A stretch of 64,000 nucleotides of DNA from Mycobacterium sp. (GTDB taxonomy: Bacteria; Actinomycetota; Actinomycetes; Mycobacteriales; Mycobacteriaceae): NCBI GenBank assembly GCA_003987775.1, contig RXJD01000023.1, forward strand, positions 186,001 through 250,000. Direction: 5' to 3'. Within the stretch, counting starts at the first letter, position 1. Every line of letters starts with the position of its first letter. Positions 54,247 to 62,177 of this stretch are shown one piece after another. A model generated the notes under the pieces. It was not told the origin of the DNA and made no database searches. It saw only the letters and a list, made by a program, of their open reading frames with translations. The translations under genes and the position numbers were made by a program.

Positions 54247-55893
54247 ATGTCCTTCGTGTACGCGTCGACGGAATGGGTCGCTGCGGCGGCGACGGATCTG
54301 GCAAGCATCGGTTCGTCGATCAACGAGGCAAGTGCGGCCGCGGCTGCGCCGACGTCGGCGGTGCTGGCCGCCGGCGCCGATGAGGTGTCGGCGGCAGTGG
54401 CGGCCATGTTCGGCCTGCACGCGCAGGCCTATCAGGCGCTGAGCGCACAGGCAGCGTCGTTTCATCAGCAATTCGTGCAGTTGCTGAACGCGGGCGCCGG
54501 CGCATACGCGAGCGCGGAGGCGGCCAACGCGGCACCGATCCAGCAGGCGCTGAACCTCATCAACGCACCGACACAGGCGATCTTGGGTCGGCCGCTGATC
54601 GGCAACGGCGCCGACGGGGTCGACGGAACCGGCGGCAATGGTGGGGCCGGTGGTCTGCTGGTCGGCAACGGCGGCCGGGGCGGTTCCGGCGCGGCCGGTC
54701 AGAACGGCGGAAGCGGTGGTGCGGCAGGGCTTTTCGGTAACGGTGGGGCCGGCGGAGCGGGTGGCGCCGGTGTGCCGGGTTCGTCTGTGGCGACCGGCGT
54801 CGGTGGTGCGGCCGGCAATGGTGGTGCCGGCGGAGCCGGGGGCTGGCTGTTCGGTGCGGGCGGTGCCGGCGGGGCCGGCGGGGTGGGCGGCGCGGCCGGT
54901 TACCTCGGCGATGCGGGCCGGGCCGGCGGCGCGGGTGGTGCGGGCGGTATCGGCGGACATGGCGGCCTTCTCGGCGGACCCGGTGGAGCCGGTGGATTCG
55001 GCGGCGACGGCGGAACGGCTACCAGTGGCCAGAGCGCATCCGCCGTCGGCGGCACCGGTGGCGGTGGAGGTGTGGGTGGCCGCGGCGGAGACGCTGGGTT
55101 CTTCTTCGGCGACGGTGGGGCCGGCGGCAACAGTGGTTCGGGGGGCGTCGGCACACCTGGCACGACTCCTTCGAACGGTGCCAACGGTGGCGCCAGCGCG
55201 TTGGCTGGGGCTGGTGGCAACGCAGGGCTGATCGGGAGTGGCGGTCACGGCGGCGCCGGCGGAGGCGGCGGCGCAGGCGCGTCAGCGCACTTCCGCGGCG
55301 GCAACGGTGGCGACGGCGGCATGGGTGGCGGGGGTGGAATCGGCGGATGGCTGCATGGGGCAGGCGGGGCCGGTGGAGCAGGCGGGTCGGCAAGTGGAGG
55401 CGGCTCGTCGTCGGGCGCTCCTGGCACGATTGGTGGTAACGGCGGCGCCGGTGGCGCCGGCGGCGTGGGCCAGAGCGGCGGATTCCTGAGCGGTTCTGGC
55501 GGCGCCGGGGGCGCCGGAGGTGACGGTGGTGGCGCTGGAACCGGGGCCTTCCAAGGCAAGGGCGGCCCCGGCGGTGAAGGGGGCGCTGGGGGCTCGGCAC
55601 AGCTGTTCGGCAACGGCGGCGCCGGGGCCAGCGGCGGTACCAACGGACAAAACTTGACCGTCTCGACTAACAACGGCGGGGCCGGCGGCAACGGCGGCCT
55701 GTTCTTCGGCAACGGCGGCGCCGGTGGCAACGGCGGCGGTGGTGGCAATGCCAGCAACGGCGGCGCCGGCGGCAACGCGGTCCTGATCGGCAACGGCGGC
55801 GACGGCGGTGTCGGGATCGGCACCGGCAAAGGTGGCCCGGGAGGGACCGGCGGGAAGCTGTTCGGCCAGCCCGGAGCGGCCGGCCCGCCCTGA
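54247..55893 (+). CDS. PE_PGRS family protein
   Basis: 548 residues. The PE domain (about 1-95) begins [24 protein letters not shown] (the usual PE is TE) and is joined by a linker ([22 protein letters not shown]) to a PGRS region of about 400 residues of Gly-Gly-Ala/Gly-Gly-Asn repeats such as GGAGGAGG and GNGGAGG. The linker GRPLIGNGA is the standard PE_PGRS outer-membrane anchoring region. These surface proteins bind calcium or host targets in some cases. ATG 54247 follows GGGAAGAGG. Minus-strand open frames here are artefacts of the repeat. Confidence 0.92.
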   Translation: MSFVYASTEWVAAAATDLASIGSSINEASAAAAAPTSAVLAAGADEVSAAVAAMFGLHAQAYQALSAQAASFHQQFVQLLNAGAGAYASAEAANAAPIQQALNLINAPTQAILGRPLIGNGADGVDGTGGNGGAGGLLVGNGGRGGSGAAGQNGGSGGAAGLFGNGGAGGAGGAGVPGSSVATGVGGAAGNGGAGGAGGWLFGAGGAGGAGGVGGAAGYLGDAGRAGGAGGAGGIGGHGGLLGGPGGAGGFGGDGGTATSGQSASAVGGTGGGGGVGGRGGDAGFFFGDGGAGGNSGSGGVGTPGTTPSNGANGGASALAGAGGNAGLIGSGGHGGAGGGGGAGASAHFRGGNGGDGGMGGGGGIGGWLHGAGGAGGAGGSASGGGSSSGAPGTIGGNGGAGGAGGVGQSGGFLSGSGGAGGAGGDGGGAGTGAFQGKGGPGGEGGAGGSAQLFGNGGAGASGGTNGQNLTVSTNNGGAGGNGGLFFGNGGAGGNGGGGGNASNGGAGGNAVLIGNGGDGGVGIGTGKGGPGGTGGKLFGQPGAAGPP

Positions 55894-56013
55894 GGGGTTT
55901 GATTACGGCTCAATCGGATTACGGCCGAAAACCACGAAATGTGATCTTGATCGCACTATCGTGGGTGCTACCGCCCCGGGGGGAATGGCGCGGTGGGCCG
56001 AGGGGGTTGGGCA

Positions 56014-57504
56014 GTGTCGTTCGTTATCGCATCGCCGGAGTTCGTGACCGCAGCCGCGTCGGATCTGGCCAGTCTCGGGTCCACAATCAGTCAGGCGAAT
56101 CTCGCCGCCGCCTTCCCAACGTCAGCCGTCGTGGCCGCCGGTGGCGACGAGGTGTCAGCCCTGATCGCCGGCTTGTTCGCCGGTCATGCCCAGGCATATC
56201 AAGCGCTGAGCGCCCAGGCGGCGCTGTTCCATGAGCAGTTCGTTGCCCTGATGAGCGGGGGCGCCGCGCAGTACGCGGGCGCCGAAGCGTCGAACGCACT
56301 GCAGACCGCCGCGCAGCAAGCCCTCGGCGTGATCAACGCACCGACCCAGGCACTGCTCAATCGGCCGCTGATCGGCGACGGCGCGAACGGCGCGACTCCC
56401 GGTGCGAGCGGACAGGACGGCGGCCTGCTGTGGGGCAACGGCGGGAACGGCGCGGCGGGGGCTGCCGGCGTGGCCGGCGGTAACGGCGGGTCGGCCGGAT
56501 TGTTCGGCAACGGCGGTGCCGGCGGGGCCGGCGGGGCCGGAGCCAACGGCGCGGCCGGAGTCGCGGGCCAGGCCGGCGGCAACGGTGGTGTCGGCGGGGC
56601 CGGTGGCTGGATCTGGGGCCACGGCGGGGCGGGTGGCACGGGCGGCCTGGGCGGAAGTGCGGGTGTCATTACCAGCGGCACCGGCGCAGCGGGCGCCAAC
56701 GGCGGCACCGGCGGCAATGGCGGGGCCGGCGGCCGGGGTGGCTTCCTGTTCGGTGACGGCGGCAGCGGCGCGGCCGGTGGCACCGGCGGACAGGCCACGG
56801 GGACCACCAGCAACAGCCCGTCGTCGACCCCCGGCACCAGCGGCAGCGGCGGAATCGGCGGCAACGGCGGTCACGCCGGCTGGCTGACAGGCAACGGGGG
56901 CGACGGCGGAGACAGCGGGAACGGCGGCGGGATGGTCGGTGGCGGTCCGCAGGTCTTCCTGGGTGCCAACGGCGGATCGGCCGGTCTGACTGCCGGCGCG
57001 GGCGGCGACGCCGGACTGTTCGGTAGGGGCGGTGCCGGCGGTAACGGCGGGCTGGGCGGATTCGGCGGCAGTGCCCGGTACTACGACGGCGGCGACGGCG
57101 GTGCCGGCGGCTTCGGGGGTGTGGGTGGCCGCGGCGGATATTTCCTCGGCGACGGTGGCGCCGGCGGCTTCGGGGGCGACGGCGGACGGGGCGGGAACAT
57201 GGGTGTCGCCGCGCTATCCAATGCCGCGGGTGACGGTGGCGCGGCCGGGTCGGGCGGCGCTGGTGGCGCCGCAGGACTGACCGGCAACGGCGGAGCCGGC
57301 GGTAACGGCGGCTATGGGGGGCCGGCGGGTCAGGGGACAGGTCTGCCGACCCCGCTGGCCGGCGTCAACGGCAACGGCGGCGCCGGCGGGAACGCCACTC
57401 TGTATGGCAACGGCGGCGACGGCGGCGACGGTTTGGTGGCCGGCAGCGGCGGCGCCAAGGGCCTGATCTCCGGAACGCCCGGGACGCCGGGCGCCGCTCT
57501 GTAA
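56014..57504 (+). CDS. PE_PGRS family protein
   Basis: 496 residues from GTG 56014. The PE domain starts [24 protein letters not shown]; the linker is [23 protein letters not shown] follows from about residue 140. Its upstream region lacks the TTCCACGTG leader of the two previous genes, so it is a separate member of the array. The C-terminus is [14 protein letters not shown]. In-frame start 55993 is rejected because it adds residues before the conserved MSFVIASPE. Confidence 0.92.
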   Translation: MSFVIASPEFVTAAASDLASLGSTISQANLAAAFPTSAVVAAGGDEVSALIAGLFAGHAQAYQALSAQAALFHEQFVALMSGGAAQYAGAEASNALQTAAQQALGVINAPTQALLNRPLIGDGANGATPGASGQDGGLLWGNGGNGAAGAAGVAGGNGGSAGLFGNGGAGGAGGAGANGAAGVAGQAGGNGGVGGAGGWIWGHGGAGGTGGLGGSAGVITSGTGAAGANGGTGGNGGAGGRGGFLFGDGGSGAAGGTGGQATGTTSNSPSSTPGTSGSGGIGGNGGHAGWLTGNGGDGGDSGNGGGMVGGGPQVFLGANGGSAGLTAGAGGDAGLFGRGGAGGNGGLGGFGGSARYYDGGDGGAGGFGGVGGRGGYFLGDGGAGGFGGDGGRGGNMGVAALSNAAGDGGAAGSGGAGGAAGLTGNGGAGGNGGYGGPAGQGTGLPTPLAGVNGNGGAGGNATLYGNGGDGGDGLVAGSGGAKGLISGTPGTPGAAL

Positions 57505-57528
57505 CCGCACGTCCGGCAGACTGGACTC

Positions 57529-58392
57529 GTGCCCGAACTCCCCGAGATCGAAGCGCTGGCCGACCACCTGCGCCGGCACGCCGTCGGTCTGACGGTCGGC
57601 CGTGTCGACGTCGCCGCGCTGTCAGTGCTCAAGACGTTCGATCCGCCACTCACCGCCCTGCACGGGCAGACCGTCCTGGGCGCCGGGCGGTGGGGTAAAT
57701 ACCTCGGTCTGCAGGCGGGCGACCTGTGGCTGATCACGCACCTGTCGCGCGCGGGCTGGTTGCGCTGGTCGGACAAGCTTGCCGCGGCGCCGCTGCGGCC
57801 GGGCAAGGGGCCGATCGCGCTGCGCGTGCACCTGGGCACTCCCGGCGAGGCGCCGGGCTTCGACCTCACCGAGGCCGGCACTCAGAAGCGCCTGGCGGTG
57901 TGGCTGGTTCGCGACCCGCAACAGGTGCCGCAGATCGCCTCGCTCGGGCCGGACGCCCTGGAACTCGGCCCCGATGACCTGGCCCGGATACTGGCCGGCA
58001 ACACCGGCCGGATCAAAACCGTCATCACCGACCAGAAGGTCATCGCCGGAATCGGCAACGCCTACAGCGACGAGATCTTGCACGTTGCGCGTCTGTCGCC
58101 GTTCGCCACCGCCGCCAAACTGTCCGCCGAACAGCTCACCACCCTGCATGACGCGATGATCTCCGTCCTCACCGACGCCGTGAGCCGATCCGTCGGCCAG
58201 GGCGCCGCCATGCTCAAGGGCGAGAAGCGCTCGGGGCTGCGGGTGCATGCCCGCACCGGCCTGCCCTGCCCGGTGTGTGGCGACACGGTGCGTGAAGTGT
58301 CTTTCGCGGACAAGTCTTTTCAGTACTGCCCGACATGCCAGACCGGCGGAAAGGTGCTGGCCGACCGGCGCATGTCCCGGCTGCTCAAGTGA
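57529..58392 (+). CDS. Formamidopyrimidine-DNA glycosylase / endonuclease VIII family (Fpg/Nei)
   Basis: 287 residues with all three domains. From GTG 57529 the start is MPELPEIEALADHL, giving the catalytic Pro2 and Glu3 of the bifunctional glycosylase/AP lyase. The H2TH segment is about 155-205 (IAGIGNAYSDEILHVARLSP). The zinc finger CPVCGDTV...YCPTC is at about 242-266, with an Arg-rich end (ADRRMSRL). It removes oxidised bases. In M. tuberculosis the syntenic gene Rv0944 is recalled as a 158-residue truncated protein; here it is complete. Confidence 0.92.
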   Translation: MPELPEIEALADHLRRHAVGLTVGRVDVAALSVLKTFDPPLTALHGQTVLGAGRWGKYLGLQAGDLWLITHLSRAGWLRWSDKLAAAPLRPGKGPIALRVHLGTPGEAPGFDLTEAGTQKRLAVWLVRDPQQVPQIASLGPDALELGPDDLARILAGNTGRIKTVITDQKVIAGIGNAYSDEILHVARLSPFATAAKLSAEQLTTLHDAMISVLTDAVSRSVGQGAAMLKGEKRSGLRVHARTGLPCPVCGDTVREVSFADKSFQYCPTCQTGGKVLADRRMSRLLK

Positions 58393-58408
58393 TCGATATG
58401 CTGCCTGA

Positions 58409-59158
58409 GTGACCCGCCAGAAAATCCTCATCACCGGAGCCAGTTCCGGCCTGGGCGCCGGCATGGCCCGCGCGTTCGCTGCCAAGGGCCGTGACCTGGC
58501 ACTGTGTGCCCGCCGCACCGACCGCCTGGACGAGCTTAAAGACGAACTGTCGCAACAGTATCCGTCGATCAAGATCGCAGTGGCGCAGCTCGACGTCAAC
58601 GACCACGAACAGGTGCCGAAAGTGTTCGCCGAGCTGAGCGACGAACTGGGCGGGATCGACCGCATCATCGTCAACGCCGGTATCGGCAAGGGAGCTCGCC
58701 TGGGCTCTGGCAAGTTGTGGGCGAACAAGGCGACCCTGGAAACCAATCTGATCGCGGCACTGGTCCAGATCGAAACCGCGCTGGAGATGTTCAATAAGCG
58801 CGGTTCGGGCCACCTGGTGCTCATCTCGTCGGTGCTCGGCAACAAGGGTGTCCCCGGCGTCAAAGCCGCCTACGCCGCAAGCAAAGCCGGACTCAGCTCA
58901 CTGGGTGAATCGCTGCGTGCCGAGTACGCCAAAGGTCCGATCAAGGTCTCCGTGATGGAGCCGGGCTACATCGAGTCGGAGATGACGGCGAAGTCCGGCA
59001 CCACAATGCTGATGGTGGACAACGAAACCGGCGTCCGCAAGCTCGTCGCCGCCATCGAAAGTGAGCCTGGCCGGGCCGCCGTGCCGTGGTGGCCGTGGGC
59101 GCCGCTAGTTCAGCTGATGCGAGTGCTACCGCCGCCGCTGACCAAGCGCTTCGCCTAG
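58409..59158 (+). CDS. Short-chain dehydrogenase (Rv0945-like)
   Basis: 249 residues, classical SDR. TGASSGLGAGMA near residue 10, NAGIGKG near 86, SSVLGNKGVPGVKAAYAASKAG near 140 with Ser, Tyr and Lys of the catalytic triad, and VMEPGYIESEM near 185. GTG 58409 lies 16 bp after the glycosylase stop; they are probably cotranscribed. Substrate unknown. It matches Rv0945 by order. Confidence 0.9.
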   Translation: MTRQKILITGASSGLGAGMARAFAAKGRDLALCARRTDRLDELKDELSQQYPSIKIAVAQLDVNDHEQVPKVFAELSDELGGIDRIIVNAGIGKGARLGSGKLWANKATLETNLIAALVQIETALEMFNKRGSGHLVLISSVLGNKGVPGVKAAYAASKAGLSSLGESLRAEYAKGPIKVSVMEPGYIESEMTAKSGTTMLMVDNETGVRKLVAAIESEPGRAAVPWWPWAPLVQLMRVLPPPLTKRFA

Positions 59159-59173
59159 ATCTCTCCTGCTCGG

Positions 59174-59223
59174 GTGTGAATTTCACGACGCTCCACCGGC
59201 GTGTCGCGTCGTGAAATCCACAC
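59174..59223. terminator. Long hairpin between convergent SDR and pgi
   Basis: GTGTGAATTTCACGACGC (59174-59191) and GCGTCGTGAAATCCACAC (59206-59223) pair over 18 bp with one mismatch and a 14-bp loop. It lies between two convergent stops (59158 and 59236). Probable bidirectional terminator; no U-run. Confidence 0.55.
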
Positions 59224-59235
59224 TCGCGGTGGGCT

Positions 59236-60897
59236 TTACTGCGATCGGCCGCGCTCGGCCCGGTAGTGGCGCACCAGCGCATCGGTCGAGCTGTCCGATT
59301 GTTTCTCTGGCGCCGCGTCGCTGGTGATCACCGGCAGCAGCGCCTTGGCCTGCGTCTTGCCGAGTTCGACTCCCCACTGGTCGAAGGAGTCGATACCCCA
59401 CACCACGCCTTCGGTGAACACCTGATGCTCGTAGAGCGCGATCAGCTGGCCCAGCACCGAGGGGGTGAGCCGGGTCGCCAGAATCGAGGTGGAGGGCCGG
59501 TTTCCGGGCATCACCTTGTGCGGCACCACGTCGGCCGGGGTGCCCTCGTCGGCGATCTCCTCGGCGGTCTTGCCGAAGGCCAGCACCTGGGTCTGGGCGA
59601 AGAAGTTGCTCATCAGCAGGTCGTGCATGCTGCCGGTGCCCTCGGCGGTCGGCAGGTCGTCCAGCGGCTGGCTGAATCCGATGAAGTCGGCGGGGATCAG
59701 ACGCGTGCCCTGGTGCAGGAGCTGGTAGAACGCGTGCTGGCCGTTCGTTCCCGGCTCGCCCCAATAGATTTCGCCGGTGTCGGTGGTCACCGGCGAGCCG
59801 TCGGCACGGGTGGACTTGCCGTTGGATTCCATGGTCAGCTGCTGCAGATATGCCGCGAAGCGGGCCAGGTCGTCGGAGTAGGGCAACACCGCGCGTGATT
59901 GCGCGCCGAAGAAATTGGAGTACCACAAACCGATAAGGCCAAGCAGCGCAGGCGCGTTCGACTCGAGCGGGGCGGTGCGGAAATGTTCGTCGACGATGTG
60001 AAAACCGGATAGGAAGTCGGAGAACGCTTCTCGGCCGATGACGGCCATCACCGACAGTCCGATCGCCGAGTCCACCGAGTAGCGGCCGCCGACCCAGTCC
60101 CAGAACCCGAACATGTTGTCGGTGTTGATCCCGAACTCGTCGACGAGCCGCTTGTTGGTGGACACGGCGACGAAGTGCTTGGCCACCGCGGAGTCGCCGA
60201 GCGCATCGGTCAGCCAGCGCCGCGCGGCAGTGGCGTTCGTCAGCGTCTCAAGGGTGGAGAACGTCTTCGATGCGACCACGAAAAGCGTTGTGGCCGGCTC
60301 CAAGTCGGCGAGCGTGGCGACGAGATCGGCCGGGTCGACGTTGGAGACGAACCGCGCGGAGATGCCCGCGTCGGCGTAGTGGCGCAGCGCCTGGTACACC
60401 ATCACCGGGCCCAGGTCCGAACCGCCGATCCCGATGTTGACCACGGTCTTGATCCGCTCGCCGGTGGCGCCCTTCCAGTCGCCGCTGCGCAGCCGATCGG
60501 TGAAGTCGCCCATGGCGTCGAGGACCTCGTGCACGTCGCGGACGACGTTCTGGCCGTCGACGATCAGCTCGGCGTTGCGAGGCAGCCGTAACGCGGTGTG
60601 CAGCACCGCGCGGTCCTCCGAGGTGTTGATGTGGGCGCCGGCGAACATGGCGTCGCGACGTTCTTCCAGGTTCGCCGCGTGGGCGAGGTCGACCAGGAGC
60701 CGCACCGTCTCGCGGGTGATGCGATGTTTGCTGTAGTCGATGTAGAGGTCACCGACGGTGAGGGTCAGGTCGCGGCCGCGGTTGGGATCGTCGGCAAAGA
60801 GTTCGCGAAGGTGGGTGGCTCCGATCTGATCGTGATGCTTGCGCAGGGCATCCCACGCCGAAGTGCCGGTGATGTCGGGAATGGATTCGGAGGTCAT
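59236..60897 (-). CDS. pgi: Glucose-6-phosphate isomerase
   Basis: 553 residues. The PGI signatures are intact: the phosphate-binding [19 protein letters not shown] near residue 155, [13 protein letters not shown] near 210, the catalytic Glu in [20 protein letters not shown] near 270, and [14 protein letters not shown] near the C-terminus. It interconverts glucose-6-P and fructose-6-P in glycolysis and gluconeogenesis. ATG 60897 overlaps the preceding mycolyltransferase stop by 4 bp. It matches Rv0946c. Confidence 0.97.
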   Translation of the reverse strand: MTSESIPDITGTSAWDALRKHHDQIGATHLRELFADDPNRGRDLTLTVGDLYIDYSKHRITRETVRLLVDLAHAANLEERRDAMFAGAHINTSEDRAVLHTALRLPRNAELIVDGQNVVRDVHEVLDAMGDFTDRLRSGDWKGATGERIKTVVNIGIGGSDLGPVMVYQALRHYADAGISARFVSNVDPADLVATLADLEPATTLFVVASKTFSTLETLTNATAARRWLTDALGDSAVAKHFVAVSTNKRLVDEFGINTDNMFGFWDWVGGRYSVDSAIGLSVMAVIGREAFSDFLSGFHIVDEHFRTAPLESNAPALLGLIGLWYSNFFGAQSRAVLPYSDDLARFAAYLQQLTMESNGKSTRADGSPVTTDTGEIYWGEPGTNGQHAFYQLLHQGTRLIPADFIGFSQPLDDLPTAEGTGSMHDLLMSNFFAQTQVLAFGKTAEEIADEGTPADVVPHKVMPGNRPSTSILATRLTPSVLGQLIALYEHQVFTEGVVWGIDSFDQWGVELGKTQAKALLPVITSDAAPEKQSDSSTDALVRHYRAERGRSQ

Positions 60898-61457
60898 ATT
60901 TCGACCCTAGTGCGAGCTCCCGCGGCTGCCACCGAGCCGGAGAATCCGGGGACTCGGCGCGGGCCACCACCGAGCACCCGCTGCAGGTCCGGCAGCATCG
61001 CCTGTAGTTGCTCGCCCCGATAAGACCAGGTGTGGGTTCCGCTGGCCGGGAAGTTGAAGACACCGTTTCGCCCGCCCGTGGCCTGGTATCTGGCCTGGAA
61101 GACCGTGTTGCTGATACGCGTCGCGCTTTCCAGCAGGCTGGCGTCCAGCTTGGCAGACAGATCCGAGTCGCCGCCGTTGCCCGTGTACACCCAGACGCGG
61201 GCGGCCGAACCGGACATCGACGCGCCCACCACCGCGTTGCCGGAGGCGCTGATCGTCCCGTTCGCCGCGAGCCAGGCCGGCAACTCCTCGGTGACCGCCG
61301 GCCGGTACCAGCTGGAGTAGAAGCTCGCCGTCCCGCCGGTGGACAGCACCACGGCCGATTGCCCCGGCACCCCGCCCAGCGCGGCGAGCAACGCTGCGGC
61401 TGGCAGCAGTATCAGCAGGCGTAACCACGAAACAGCAGGTGGCGATGCCATGCCCAT
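60894..61457 (-). pseudogene. Antigen-85-like mycolyltransferase with large internal deletions
   Basis: 187 residues in one open frame. A signal peptide (LLILLPAAALLAALGG) is followed at once by GGTASFYSSWYRPA and TEELPAWLAANGTISASGNAVVGASMSGSAA, which match the antigen 85 segments GGQSSFYSDWYSPA and LTSELPQWLSANR...GLSMAGSS. It then jumps to RVWVYTGNG and NFPASGTHTWSYR, matching RLWVYCGNG and NFPPNGTHSWEYW. Family members have about 290-340 residues; roughly 80 residues after the nucleophile elbow and 70 before it are missing. The Ser and His are kept, and the acid appears as Asp in GDSDLS. In M. tuberculosis Rv0947c is recorded as a mycolyltransferase pseudogene. Probably inactive; it overlaps pgi by 4 bp. 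Confidence 0.75.
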
Positions 61458-61519
61458 ATCCGGCGAAATGTACCCCGGCAAAGCCGGAATTCGCCGAAAG
61501 TAATGACGGTAGTGGTCGT

Positions 61520-61834
61520 TTAGTGGCCGAGTCGTCCCCGGCCCAGACGCAACAGCAGCATCGCGAGGTCTTTACCCTCGGGACCCAGTTCGCTGTAGCG
61601 TTCGATGACCTTCATTTCGCGGCTGTGCACCAGCCGGGTGCCCCCGGAGGCCATCCGGACTTTGCCGATCGCCTGGGATACCTCGGCGCGCCGTTTGACC
61701 GCGGCCAGGATCTCGGCATCCAGCCGGTCGATCTCTCCGCGCAACTCGTCGATGCTGAGCTGTTCGGCAGCGATGGTCTCGGTGTTCATTTCTGCAATCT
61801 CCGCGTTCTCGTGAGGTGGTGGTTCTGGTCTCAT
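61520..61834 (-). CDS. aroQ: Chorismate mutase (AroQ-delta type), Rv0948c-like
   Basis: 104 residues, all helical. LRGEIDRLDAEILAAVKRRAEVSQAIGKVRMASGGTRLVHSREMKVIERYSELG contains the AroQ active-site residues (Arg/Lys/Glu). The C-terminus LLRLGRGRLGH is the segment that in M. tuberculosis chorismate mutase docks to DAHP synthase for activation and feedback control. It converts chorismate to prephenate for Phe/Tyr. The start ATG 61834 gives the same length as Rv0948c. Hairpins lie 27-132 bp upstream (61861-61966). Confidence 0.95.
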   Translation of the reverse strand: MRPEPPPHENAEIAEMNTETIAAEQLSIDELRGEIDRLDAEILAAVKRRAEVSQAIGKVRMASGGTRLVHSREMKVIERYSELGPEGKDLAMLLLRLGRGRLGH

Positions 61835-61860
61835 CCGGTGTGGGCCTCACATAAGAGACG

Positions 61861-61966
61861 AGCCCCGAATCCGGAAGCGGACCACGGGGCTCTGCGAAAG
61901 CAGCTAGACCACGGGCACCGCTGGCCGGTACCCGTAGAAAAATCGGGGCTGCGTGTTGAGCACGCA
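61861..61966 (-). promoter_or_regulatory. Structured leader (four hairpins) upstream of chorismate mutase
   Basis: Successive dyads in + coordinates: AGCCCCG 61861-61867 / CGGGGCT 61885-61891 with inner TCCG-GAAG-CGGA; CTGC 61892-61895 / GCAG 61900-61903; ACGGGCACCG 61911-61920 / CGGTACCCGT 61926-61935; TGCGTG 61950-61955 / CACGCA 61961-61966. The one mismatch in the third stem becomes a U-G pair only on the minus strand, which supports a leader of the minus-strand gene. The segment 61861-61867 can also pair with the identical CGGGGCT at 61944-61950. Confidence 0.45.
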
Positions 61967-62177
61967 CCGAGTGTGCCACCAACTGGCTTACGGGTGCAAA
62001 AACACGCGTCAGGAAGTGACCTGAAGGCTGGGCCCGGAGCGCGCGCCCGACGTGCGGTCAACCGGACGTCGGGTGTTGTGCGGCAAGCGAACTGAAATCG
62101 CGGAAATACCGGAAGCGGCACCGGCATGGTCGTAGGCTCTCTACTCGCCGTGGTTGGGGTCGCTCGGAGGGGCTGTG

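Noticed and set aside
54900..55913. Long minus-strand open frames rich in proline opposite the PE_PGRS genes
   Set aside because: They are the complement of GGC/GGN codons of the PGRS repeat; composition is low complexity and there is no start context or homology.
61831..62127. 98-residue minus-strand frame (MPVPLPVFPRFQF...) overlapping the chorismate mutase start
   Set aside because: The early Phe residues suggested an attenuator peptide, but the frame has weak ribosome context, Cys/Arg-rich shadow-like composition and passes through the hairpins; no support beyond the overlap.
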